Source of the DNA: JAWKTM01 sp041399085
GTDB taxonomy: Bacteria > Planctomycetota > Planctomycetia > Pirellulales > Pirellulaceae
Length of the DNA stretch: 30,797 bases
Reading direction: 5' to 3'
Assembly: GCA_041399085.1 (NCBI GenBank)
Contig: JAWKTM010000077.1
Location: 1-30,797 of the forward strand
Made by a program: the position numbers and the translations under genes. Below, in pieces: positions 24,495-30,797 of the stretch. Positions within the stretch are counted from its first letter, which is position 1; each line of letters starts with the position of its first letter. Under the pieces are notes generated by a model. It worked only from the letters and a program-made list of their open reading frames with translations, did not search any database and was not told where the DNA came from.

Positions 24495-25256
24495 GTGACG
24501 ACAGAAGCGGGACGAGTGGCGATCGTTACGGGCGCCGGATCGGGAATCGGGCGGGCCGCCGCGCGGAAATTGCTGGCCGATGGATTTCGAGTGGCTTTGG
24601 CTGGGCGGCGGGTTGATGCGCTTCAGCAAACGCTGGACGAATGCGAAGCCGGCGCCAAGCGTGGCGTGGTTGTCCCGACCGATGTCACGGACCCGGATTC
24701 GGTGCGAGCGTTGTTTGATCGCGTGGTGGCTGAGTTCGGTCGCGTGGATGTGCTGTTCAACAATGCGGGCATCAATGTGCCGGCGGTGCCGATCGACGAG
24801 CTGGGTGTCGACCAATGGCGATCCGTCATTGACGTGAATGTGACCGGAGCGTTCCTTTGCACGCGCGAAGCGGTTCGCGTGATGAAACAGCAGCAACCGC
24901 AAGGCGGCCGGATCATCAATAACGGTTCGATTTCGGCGACGGCGCCTCGGCCAAACTCCGCGCCGTACACGGCCTCGAAACACGCGATTACGGGGCTTAC
25001 CAAATCGACGGCACTCGACGGCCGGCCGTTCAACATCGCTTGCGGGCAGATCGACATCGGCAACGCGGAAACCGAGATGGCGGCTCGCGTCCGACAAGGC
25101 GTGCCGCAAGCCAACGGCGAGATACGCACCGAGCCCATGATGGATGTCCAGCACGTGGCGAACACCGTGGCGCACATGGCCAGCTTGCCGCTGGACGCCA
25201 ACATTCTGTTCGTCACGGTGATGGCCACGAACATGCCGCTGGTCGGGCGTGGGTGA
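24495..25256 (+). CDS. short-chain dehydrogenase/reductase, 253 aa
   Basis: The NAD(P)-dependent oxidoreductase has a Rossmann motif TGAGSGIGR (residues 12-20), NNAG at 89-92, and catalytic S145, Y158 and K162 (NGSISATAPRPNSAPYTASK). Arg after the second strand (AGRRVDAL) suggests NADP(H). I chose GTG 24495 since AAGGAG lies six bases before it and the protein then begins just ahead of the Rossmann strand; the frame stays open further upstream inside the BatA gene. It starts 83 bases after the BatA gene and ends 37 bases before the sulfatase, so the three may be co-transcribed. Substrate is unknown. The alcohol or sugar substrate could be linked to the sulfatase only by position. Confidence 0.9.
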   Translation: MTTEAGRVAIVTGAGSGIGRAAARKLLADGFRVALAGRRVDALQQTLDECEAGAKRGVVVPTDVTDPDSVRALFDRVVAEFGRVDVLFNNAGINVPAVPIDELGVDQWRSVIDVNVTGAFLCTREAVRVMKQQQPQGGRIINNGSISATAPRPNSAPYTASKHAITGLTKSTALDGRPFNIACGQIDIGNAETEMAARVRQGVPQANGEIRTEPMMDVQHVANTVAHMASLPLDANILFVTVMATNMPLVGRG

Positions 25257-25293
25257 ACCGTACAACCTCTCAACTTGATTCCAGGAGCACGAC

Positions 25294-26748
25294 ATGAAGC
25301 GAATTGCGCTGATAGCGGCGCTGGCCGCTGGTTGGATATTCACGGCGAGCGTTCCCAACACGACCGCGGCCGCCGAGTCGGGCGAGAACAATGTTCTGTT
25401 CATCATTTCCGACGACTTGAATTGCGACTTGCACTGTTATGGGCACGAACAAGTCCGCTCGCCGAACATCGACCGGTTGGCAAAACGGGGCGTGCGGTTC
25501 GAGCGAGCTTATTGCCAATTCCCGTTGTGCAGCCCCAGTCGCACGTCGATGTTGACCGGGCGGCGCCCCGATGCAACTCGGATTCTCACCAACTCACGGC
25601 CGGGACCGCTGTCGAACGATTACACGGGCACGCCTCACTTTCGCGAGAACATCCCCGATACCGTGACGCTGCCGCAGTTGTTCCGGCAACACGGCTACAC
25701 GGCGGCTCGCATCGGCAAGCTGTATCACTATGGCGTGCCAACTCAGATCGGAACCAGCGGGTTGGACGATCCGGCTTCGTGGGATTTCGTCGTTAATCCT
25801 TCAGGCCGCGACAAGGCCGAAGAGAACAAAGTCTTCTCGCTGACGCCGGGGCGTTACGGCGGTTCGTTGAGTTGGTTGGCGAGCGAAGGGACCGACGCCG
25901 AGCAAACCGACGGACTGATCGCGACTTCCGCTATTAGCCTGATGGAGCAATACAAGTCGGAAGCCACGCCGTTCTTTCTAGCCGTCGGCTTCTTTCGGCC
26001 GCATACGCCTTACGTGGCGCCAAAGAACTATTTCGAGTCCTACCCGACCGACGGCATCGCGCTGCCAAAGCTGTCGGCTGACGATCAGAGCCGCGTGCCG
26101 CCAGCAGCTTATGCCAGTGCCAAAAAAGAGCAGGAGAAGATGGACGACCCGCTGCGGCGCGAAGCGATTCAGGCTTACTGGGCTTCGATCGAGTTTATGG
26201 ATGCGCAAGTCGGCCGAGTGCTCGACGCGCTCGATCGTCTGGAACTGGACGACAACACAATCGTCGTCTTCACCAGCGACCACGGCTATCACATGTACGA
26301 TCACGGCCTGTGGCAGAAGCAGAGTTTGTTCGAGAACTCGGCCCGCGTGCCGTTGATCTTGGCGGCTCCTGGTGCGAAAGGCCGTGGTAAGGCGACCGAA
26401 TCGCTGGCAGAACTTGTCGACTTGTATCCGACGCTAGCGGACTTATGCGGACTGCCAGCTCCCGACTATCTGGATGGCAATAGCCAACGGCCGGTGCTCG
26501 ACGATCCGCGAACGGCGGTCAAGGACGCGGCGTTCACGCAAGTTCGTCGAGGCCAGTCGCACGGTTACAGCATCCGCACGCCGCGTTGGCGTTACATGCT
26601 GTGGGCTGACGGCGACGACGGCGAACAACTCTTCGACATGCAGGCCGACCCCAGCGAGGCAAAGAATCTGGTCGACGACGCTCGGCATGCCAGCACGGTG
26701 GCCGAGTTGAAGCAACGAGTGCTGGCCTACGCGAAGGCCGGTAAGTAA
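25294..26748 (+). CDS. secreted iduronate-2-sulfatase-like sulfatase, 484 aa
   Basis: A signal peptide (IALIAALAAGWIFTASV) leads a type I sulfatase that hydrolyses sulfate esters in the periplasm or outside. The formylglycine motif is C79-S-P-S-R83 in FPLCSPSRTSMLTGRR, to be matured by a separate FGE or AslB enzyme. Metal ligands D40/D41 (FIISDDLNCDLHCYG) and D-H in VVFTSDHGYHMYDHGLW are present, as are GKLYHYG and FFRPHTPYVAP. The blocks resemble iduronate-2-sulfatase (S1_7-like), but the real substrate is probably an algal or other sulfated polysaccharide. Length and frame are normal. The ATG follows CCAGGAGCACGAC, with AGGAG seven bases upstream. No maturase is encoded in the window. Confidence 0.94.
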   Translation: MKRIALIAALAAGWIFTASVPNTTAAAESGENNVLFIISDDLNCDLHCYGHEQVRSPNIDRLAKRGVRFERAYCQFPLCSPSRTSMLTGRRPDATRILTNSRPGPLSNDYTGTPHFRENIPDTVTLPQLFRQHGYTAARIGKLYHYGVPTQIGTSGLDDPASWDFVVNPSGRDKAEENKVFSLTPGRYGGSLSWLASEGTDAEQTDGLIATSAISLMEQYKSEATPFFLAVGFFRPHTPYVAPKNYFESYPTDGIALPKLSADDQSRVPPAAYASAKKEQEKMDDPLRREAIQAYWASIEFMDAQVGRVLDALDRLELDDNTIVVFTSDHGYHMYDHGLWQKQSLFENSARVPLILAAPGAKGRGKATESLAELVDLYPTLADLCGLPAPDYLDGNSQRPVLDDPRTAVKDAAFTQVRRGQSHGYSIRTPRWRYMLWADGDDGEQLFDMQADPSEAKNLVDDARHASTVAELKQRVLAYAKAGK

Positions 26749-26825
26749 GTCGCCGAGATTTGTAATTCTTTCAATGCGGTCTGGATTTGCAGTTTGGCGG
26801 CCGCGTCGTTTTTCGTAAAATCTGG

Positions 26826-26859
26826 CCGGCAAACTTGTAGATTTGTTAAAGTTTGCCGG
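26826..26859. repeat. 11-base-arm perfect inverted repeat after the sulfatase gene
   Basis: CCGGCAAACTT (26826-26836) and AAGTTTGCCGG (26849-26859) are perfect inverted copies around a 12-base AT-rich spacer. Wobble pairing extends the stem outward. No T-run follows, so it is not a classical terminator. It may be an operator before the small membrane-protein gene or an RNA end structure for the sulfatase transcript. Confidence 0.6.
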
Positions 26860-27017
26860 TCGAAGCGATCGTGAGCGGCCGAGTTGGATCGCGGCGGCAC
26901 GACATTCGCGTTGATGCCACGTCGCGATGCTTATCGTCGAAAGGATTCGACACTCGGATCGCACTTCTCTCTTTGACCGCTGTTTGCTCCCAAGAATGGA
27001 ATCTAGGAGTCTCGCTC

Positions 27018-27296
27018 GTGTCGCACGACCAATTTGAATCGACTGTCACGTTCGCCATTCTCACAATGCAATTGTTGGCGGTCGTGGCCGTGATTGTGGC
27101 CCGAGTGCGGTATCGGTCGTCGGTCAGCCCCGCGTTTCAGGCGATCTTCTTTCTGGCTTTGCTGGTGGCGGGCAGCACCGCGATGATCTCGGTCGCGATG
27201 GGCGGCGGATTGTGGATGGCCGGAGCGGTTACGTTGCCGCTGATGGCCGTCGGAGCCACGATCGACCTTACAGGCCACGCAATCGGTACATTTTGA
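27018..27296 (+). CDS. small membrane protein, 92 aa, unknown function
   Basis: I do not recognise the family. GTG 27018 is preceded by AGGAG eight bases upstream, which decides the start over the longer open frame. The product has three hydrophobic segments: about 9-27 (VTFAILTMQLLAVVAVIVA), 40-59 (FQAIFFLALLVAGSTAMISV) and 62-83 (GGGLWMAGAVTLPLMAVGAT), with a basic loop RVRYRSSVS between the first two. It looks like a small inner-membrane protein. It stands alone, 269 bases after the sulfatase and 373 before the BON gene. Confidence 0.7.
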   Translation: MSHDQFESTVTFAILTMQLLAVVAVIVARVRYRSSVSPAFQAIFFLALLVAGSTAMISVAMGGGLWMAGAVTLPLMAVGATIDLTGHAIGTF

Positions 27297-27669
27297 CGAG
27301 CGACGGTCGTTTCGATCGTGTAGGCCGGCAAAATCGAAAAAAACCTACCTTCCGATACGACCGGAAACCGACAAAACATATCGGGCAAACCATCGAACAC
27401 CAGAGTTGCGCAGGGGGGAAAACTCGCAACCGGGTGATCGGCCGGTTGTCGAACCTTCGTGTCTCGATCCGCGCCGCGCCCTCATTCCCTCCCGACCACG
27501 CTGGTCCGATTGCCTTTGGCTCGTTCGAGCCAAATTGCGGTATCGACTTCGGACAGACCCCGCTTATCGCGTTCGCGCCGAGCGTTTGCCGTGCCGTTCC
27601 CAGATGCGGCCCGCAAACGCGGCTTGAACTCAAGCACCAGATCAAGACTTAACCTCAGGAGGGGGACCC
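27297..27669. other. intergenic region before the BON-domain gene
   Basis: No gene is convincing in these 373 bases. It contains a 9-base-arm inverted repeat at 27515-27534 and an unusually strong ribosome site (GGAGGGGG) just before the BON gene. I see no clear promoter. Confidence 0.6.
27515..27534. promoter_or_regulatory. near-perfect palindrome, possible operator or hairpin
   Basis: TTTGGCTCG and CGAGCCAAA flank a TT, giving 9-base arms. It lies 136 bases before the BON gene start. As RNA it could fold with a GTTC loop; as DNA it resembles a dimeric repressor site. Confidence 0.45.
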
Positions 27670-28863
27670 ATGCGACGTTTCGTGGTTGGATTGACACTGC
27701 TTTCCTTCGCCATGCTGGCGCCGATTCCGGCGCGGGCCGGCGATCAGGAAATCGCTCAGCAGATTGTGCAGAAGCTGAAGCAACACAAGGAACAAGGCGA
27801 CTTCCACGGCTTTTCGCTCGACCTGAAAGTCGAGGAAGGCGTGGTGTGGCTGAAGGGTCACGTCAGTGATCCGCAACAGGAGTATCTGGCGCTCGACTTG
27901 GCTCGCCGAGTTCCGGGCGTCGTAAAGGTCGTCGACGCGATCGACGTGCGAGGCGACGAAACTCCGGTTAAGCCGGCTTCCACCAAGACGACGGCCAAGC
28001 CGATTGATTCGCCGAAGCCGCTGCGAAACTCGGATGCCGAAGCGAAACCGACCGTCGTGGCTCGGCCGATCGCTCAACCGGCGACGCCGATCATCACCGA
28101 CGAAACGATCGCCGAGTCGATCATCAATCGACTGAAGCAGCACAAAGACAGCGGCAAGCTGCGTGGCTTCGGCGTCGACGTGAACGTGGTCGACGGCGAC
28201 GTGTGGATGAAGGGCCATGTGGCCAGCGAAGAGCAGCGCCAATTGGTGCTGGATGTCGCTAGCCACACGCGTGGCGTTCGCCAAGTTATCAATGACTTGA
28301 CCGTGAAGACGCCGCAGCGGCCGGAACCAACTAAGCAAGCCGTCGTGAACGCCGTCGCCGAAAAGGTTCAGACTGCCTCGGCCAAGGCTCCGACGCCAAC
28401 GCCAGCTCCGGCTCCCGCCATGTCGGTCCCGCCCGGATATCGCTTGGTGCCGGTGCAAGCCGTCCCGGTTCAACAAGTGAATCTGCAATCGGTGGTTGGC
28501 CAAGCTCCGCAAATGCAAGCCGTTCCGGTCAGCCAAATGCCGCGGCCCTACGCTCCGGCCACTTTGGTCAACCACAGCTCGGCTCAGATCGGCGCCACGC
28601 CGGTTCCGATGCACTCGCCAACGGCCGGCGGCTACGGCGTCGCTCCGGCTCGGTTCGATCATCCCCAGATGCCCGGCTACGCTTGGCCCAGCTACGCGGC
28701 TCATCCGAACTATGCGGCCGTGACTTACCCGAAGCAATACGGCGCACAAGCTTGGCCATACATCGGCCCGTTCTATCCCTATCCGCAAGTGCCGCTGGGT
28801 TGGCGCAAAGTGGAACTGCAATGGGACGACGGCTGGTGGTTCCTGGACTTCAAGAGCAAGTAA
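27670..28863 (+). CDS. secreted protein with two BON domains, 397 aa
   Basis: A signal peptide (MRRFVVGLTLLSFAMLAPIP, cleavage near ARA-GD) precedes two BON domains. The first is at about 25-93 (QQIVQKLKQHKEQGDFHGF to VVKVVDAIDV), the second at about 144-212 (ESIINRLKQHKDSGKLRGF to VRQVINDLTV); they are clearly similar to each other, indicating duplication. BON domains bind phospholipid and occur in periplasmic stress and secretin-associated proteins. A long Pro/Ala/Gln/Val linker follows, and the C-terminus is aromatic and Pro-rich (WPYIGPFYPYPQVPLGW then WDDGWWFLDF). The ribosome site GGAGGGGG is very strong, and a clear terminator follows, so the gene seems well expressed and monocistronic. 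Role: probably envelope maintenance, inferred. Confidence 0.9.
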   Translation: MRRFVVGLTLLSFAMLAPIPARAGDQEIAQQIVQKLKQHKEQGDFHGFSLDLKVEEGVVWLKGHVSDPQQEYLALDLARRVPGVVKVVDAIDVRGDETPVKPASTKTTAKPIDSPKPLRNSDAEAKPTVVARPIAQPATPIITDETIAESIINRLKQHKDSGKLRGFGVDVNVVDGDVWMKGHVASEEQRQLVLDVASHTRGVRQVINDLTVKTPQRPEPTKQAVVNAVAEKVQTASAKAPTPTPAPAPAMSVPPGYRLVPVQAVPVQQVNLQSVVGQAPQMQAVPVSQMPRPYAPATLVNHSSAQIGATPVPMHSPTAGGYGVAPARFDHPQMPGYAWPSYAAHPNYAAVTYPKQYGAQAWPYIGPFYPYPQVPLGWRKVELQWDDGWWFLDFKSK

Positions 28864-28918
28864 GCTGACGTAAGTCCTAGCTGAGAATAACGTTGTCCCA
28901 CCACAACGATCCCGCAAG

Positions 28919-28952
28919 CCCCCTGGCGTCGCTTGATGCCAGGGGGTTTTTT
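28919..28952 (+). terminator. Rho-independent terminator after the BON gene
   Basis: CCCCCTGGC (28919-28927) pairs with GCCAGGGGG (28938-28946) around a 10-base loop, followed by six T (28947-28952). It lies 55 bases past the stop codon. Confidence 0.93.
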
Positions 28953-29369
28953 CGTGGACTGGGCGGAGCCACGCCGTGGTTGGCCAGTCGCCGCTTCAAC
29001 CTCTTCTCAAATCGCCCACATCTCCTGCTCGCATGAAGTCAGTGTGAAGATGGCGCGAGTGGCACAAAACGCCCGGTTGAAGCTTGCCGCTGACGGCCGA
29101 AACAACACCACGGAAACCACGCTTGCGTAAGTCTTTAATCAGATGCGACTTGTGTCGACAAATCGGCGTCGCCGGCAGCTTGCCAACTGGGTCAGCATGA
29201 CCGGCATTTCGCGAATATTCGGAAAAACCCGCAAGTTCAGCCCACGTTATCTCGATAACTGAGCCTAGCAGCAATTCGGTTTCGGTGCGGCATGGATGCC
29301 TGCCCGGAATGGAACCAGAAAACTGTCCGAAGAAATCCGACTCCCGTTCGGTCTCGTCGAGGAAACGTT
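28953..29369. other. intergenic region before the lipoprotein gene, with two small palindromes
   Basis: No gene is supported. CGAATATTCG at 29212-29221 and GTTATC-TC-GATAAC at 29246-29259 are small palindromes about 120-160 bases before the lipoprotein start. They may be regulator sites. No -35/-10 pair is clear. Confidence 0.5.
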
Positions 29370-29945
29370 ATGTCTCGCAAGTTGTTCCACCTCGCTTTTT
29401 GCTCGATTGTGGCGGCAAGCTGTCTCGGCAGCACCGGCTGCTTGGGAATCTCCTACGGGCCGAACTTTGGCATCTTCGGTTATCCGATTCCGGTCAGCCC
29501 GTACTTCCAAGACAAGGAAGAGACGCAGTTCTGGAATCACGAACGTTACGAGCGGGTGCCGATCCTGGGACCGCTGACTTCCGGCGGACCGATCAAGGCA
29601 CTGGATCCGCCCACGGACGACGAAGTGATGCAGGCGCTCGAGCGAGCTCGTCCGGTCGCCGGCGGCTTGCCGTTCCTGTACGAAAAGAATCGCAACAACG
29701 TGCGAATCGTGAAGCAGCGTATCGCCGACTACGTGGACCCGCCGCGGTTCATTCCGCTGATCGGTCCGGCTCAGTTGCACCACGCTCACTACAAATGCAC
29801 GATCTATTACACCGAGGTGACGAACGTCGGCTGGCCGCTGCCGCACCGCTTGATCGACGAAGAGGCGGTCGAGGTGATCTACATCGACCACAACCACTTC
29901 CACATGTGCGGCAATGTCGATCCGGGAGCAGGCTCGAACTACTAA
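29370..29945 (+). CDS. hypothetical planctomycete lipoprotein, 191 aa
   Basis: I chose ATG 29370 because GAGG lies seven bases upstream and the signal peptide then begins at once (MSRKLFHLAFCSIVAASCLG). The probable lipidated cysteine is C24 in GSTGC. The mature part is beta-rich with Gly/Pro turns (GISYGPNFGIFGYPIPVSPY), a charged helical stretch (DDEVMQALERARPVAG), an EKNRNNVRIVKQRIADYVDP segment and a histidine-rich C-terminus (LHHAHYKC and DHNHFHMCG). The two late cysteines with His could bind metal or form a disulfide. No known domain is recognised. It is probably surface or periplasmic and monocistronic, with a terminator after it. Confidence 0.78.
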   Translation: MSRKLFHLAFCSIVAASCLGSTGCLGISYGPNFGIFGYPIPVSPYFQDKEETQFWNHERYERVPILGPLTSGGPIKALDPPTDDEVMQALERARPVAGGLPFLYEKNRNNVRIVKQRIADYVDPPRFIPLIGPAQLHHAHYKCTIYYTEVTNVGWPLPHRLIDEEAVEVIYIDHNHFHMCGNVDPGAGSNY

Positions 29946-29981
29946 ACTCGCCGCCCACACACGACAGACCGAATACCGACG

Positions 29982-30010
29982 ACCCCTCGCGACGCTAAAT
30001 CGCGAGGGGT
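29982..30010 (+). terminator. stem-loop terminator after the lipoprotein gene
   Basis: ACCCCTCGCGA (29982-29992) and TCGCGAGGGGT (30000-30010) form an 11-base-pair stem around CGCTAAA, followed by TTGTCATTTG. The T-run is weak, but the stem is strong and well placed, 37 bases past the stop. Confidence 0.78.
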
Positions 30011-30035
30011 TTGTCATTTGATAACAGCTTGAAGA

Positions 30036-30070
30036 TTTGGAGTGCTCCGCCTTGTCGGAGCTTTCTCTTT
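30036..30070 (+). repeat. dispersed 21-base repeat, copy 2, completed as a hairpin
   Basis: Bases 30036-30056 equal 2928-2948. Here GCTCCG (30044-30049) pairs with CGGAGC (30056-30061) around CCTTGT, followed by TTTCTCTTT. It resembles an intergenic palindromic element, possibly a second terminator. Confidence 0.65.
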
Positions 30071-30122
30071 CATCTCATACAAATTGGTAGGATAGTCATA
30101 CGTCGCCCAACGGGAGGTTTCG

Positions 30123-30776
30123 ATGCCGATTCGTTCTTGGAGCCGCGAGGAAGTTCGCGAGTTCGATCGCGTGGCAATCGAACAACTCGGCTTGCCGGGA
30201 CTGGTGCTGATGGAAAACGCCGGACGAGGTTGCACGGATGTGTTGTGCCAAGCGGGTGTGTCTGGCCCCGTGTGGGTTGTCTGTGGCAAAGGTAACAATG
30301 GCGGCGATGGGTTCGTCATCGCGCGCCACCTAAGCGTGCGGCGGATTCCGGTGCGCGTGTTGCTGTGCGGCTCGACAAGCGAATTGCGTGGCGACGCGGC
30401 GGTGAACCATGCGGCGCTCGCGAACCTGCAAATTCCGATCGCGGAAGCCAACACTGCGGCTGATATCGATCGGTTCTTCGATCATCAACCGTCCGCCGAC
30501 TGGATTGTCGACGCGTTGCTGGGAACCGGCACGCAAGGCGCCGCGCGATCGCCGCTGGATCACGCAATTCGCCGGATGAACAACATCACGGCGAAGAAGC
30601 TGGCAGTCGACATTCCCAGCGGCCTGGACTGCGACACGGGCGAAGCGACCGAGCCAACGTTCCGTGCGGATCACACCTGCACGTTCGTCGGCAGCAAACT
30701 AGGATTCGCCAATCCCTCCGCCGCCGAGTTTTTGGGGCAAGTCCACATATTGGACATCGGAGTTCCCGTCGCATGA
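30123..30776 (+). CDS. nnrE: NAD(P)H-hydrate epimerase (YjeF N-terminal domain), 217 aa
   Basis: The enzyme epimerises the damaged S/R forms of NAD(P)HX so that a dehydratase can repair them. It is a stand-alone YjeF_N domain. Blocks are LPGLVLMENAGRG, VVCGKGNNGGDGFVIARHL (NNGGDG at residues 58-63), VDALLGTGTQG and VDIPSGLDCDTGE, the last with the catalytic/K+-binding aspartate. ATG 30123 is preceded by GGGAGG seven bases upstream. In many bacteria this domain is fused to the ADP/ATP-dependent dehydratase (NnrD); here the gene stops after the N-terminal domain and no nnrD lies in the window. The frame is intact. Confidence 0.93.
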   Translation: MPIRSWSREEVREFDRVAIEQLGLPGLVLMENAGRGCTDVLCQAGVSGPVWVVCGKGNNGGDGFVIARHLSVRRIPVRVLLCGSTSELRGDAAVNHAALANLQIPIAEANTAADIDRFFDHQPSADWIVDALLGTGTQGAARSPLDHAIRRMNNITAKKLAVDIPSGLDCDTGEATEPTFRADHTCTFVGSKLGFANPSAAEFLGQVHILDIGVPVA

Positions 30777-30797
30777 AACATAATTGAAAGGCGCCGC

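Noticed and set aside
28933..29130. A 65-codon plus-strand frame after the BON gene
   Set aside because: It begins inside the terminator stem, lacks a ribosome site and has no recognisable features.
1..30797. CRISPR arrays, tRNA or rRNA genes, insertion sequences, integrases
   Set aside because: I saw no regularly spaced direct repeats, tRNA-like cloverleaf, rRNA sequence, transposase or integrase motif. The copper cluster has no mobile-element genes at its edges.

Overview
The window looks like chromosomal DNA of a planctomycete, most likely of the Pirellula/Rhodopirellula type. The basis is the gene content: a 3-keto-disaccharide hydrolase/DUF1080 protein, an iduronate-2-sulfatase-like sulfatase, a BatA/VWA protein with large periplasmic part, a secreted prenyltransferase-fold protein, a two-BON-domain secreted protein, a Cys-rich envelope barrel-like protein, and a COG4867-type VWA protein. 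The DNA is GC-rich, GTG and TTG starts are used alongside ATG, and short stem-loop repeats lie between genes. This assignment rests on recognised families, not on a database search.

Layout. Positions 1-2888 (minus strand) hold a candidate operon: a COG4867-like VWA gene that is broken in this sequence, a hypothetical protein, and a HAD phosphatase running off the left edge. Positions 2889-3218 are intergenic with stem-loop repeats. Positions 3219-6095 (plus) hold a frameshifted DUF1080 gene and an exported barrel-like protein. Positions 6097-8380 (minus) hold threonine synthase followed by a sugar-phosphate isomerase/epimerase-like TIM barrel. Positions 8681-9758 (plus) hold a strong sigma70-type promoter, a DksA/TraR zinc-finger regulator and signal peptidase II (lspA).

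Positions 9993-18485 form a copper/silver export module: a TolC/CusC-like outer-membrane protein, a small Cys-rich exported protein with its own promoter, a YHS/TRASH-like lipoprotein, a structured intergenic RNA element, a CusB adaptor with three metal-binding modules, and CusA. No sensor kinase, response regulator or MerR-type regulator is encoded with it. Together the genes would collect periplasmic Cu(I)/Ag(I) and export it across the outer membrane.

Positions 18681-26748 (plus) hold a thiamine-binding UPF0045 protein, an L-2-hydroxyglutarate oxidase-like FAD protein with a frameshifted C-terminus, a prenyltransferase-fold protein, a BatA-like VWA protein, and an SDR-sulfatase pair. Positions 27018-30776 (plus) hold a small membrane protein, a BON-domain protein with a clear terminator, a lipoprotein with a terminator, and NAD(P)H-hydrate epimerase.

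Three genes (COG4867 VWA, DUF1080, lhgO) carry clusters of single-base indels or an in-frame stop, and each resumes the conserved protein in another frame. Most other genes look intact. Whether this is sequence error or genuine decay is the main question the window raises. The most interesting biology is the copper module with its undescribed Cys-rich partner.
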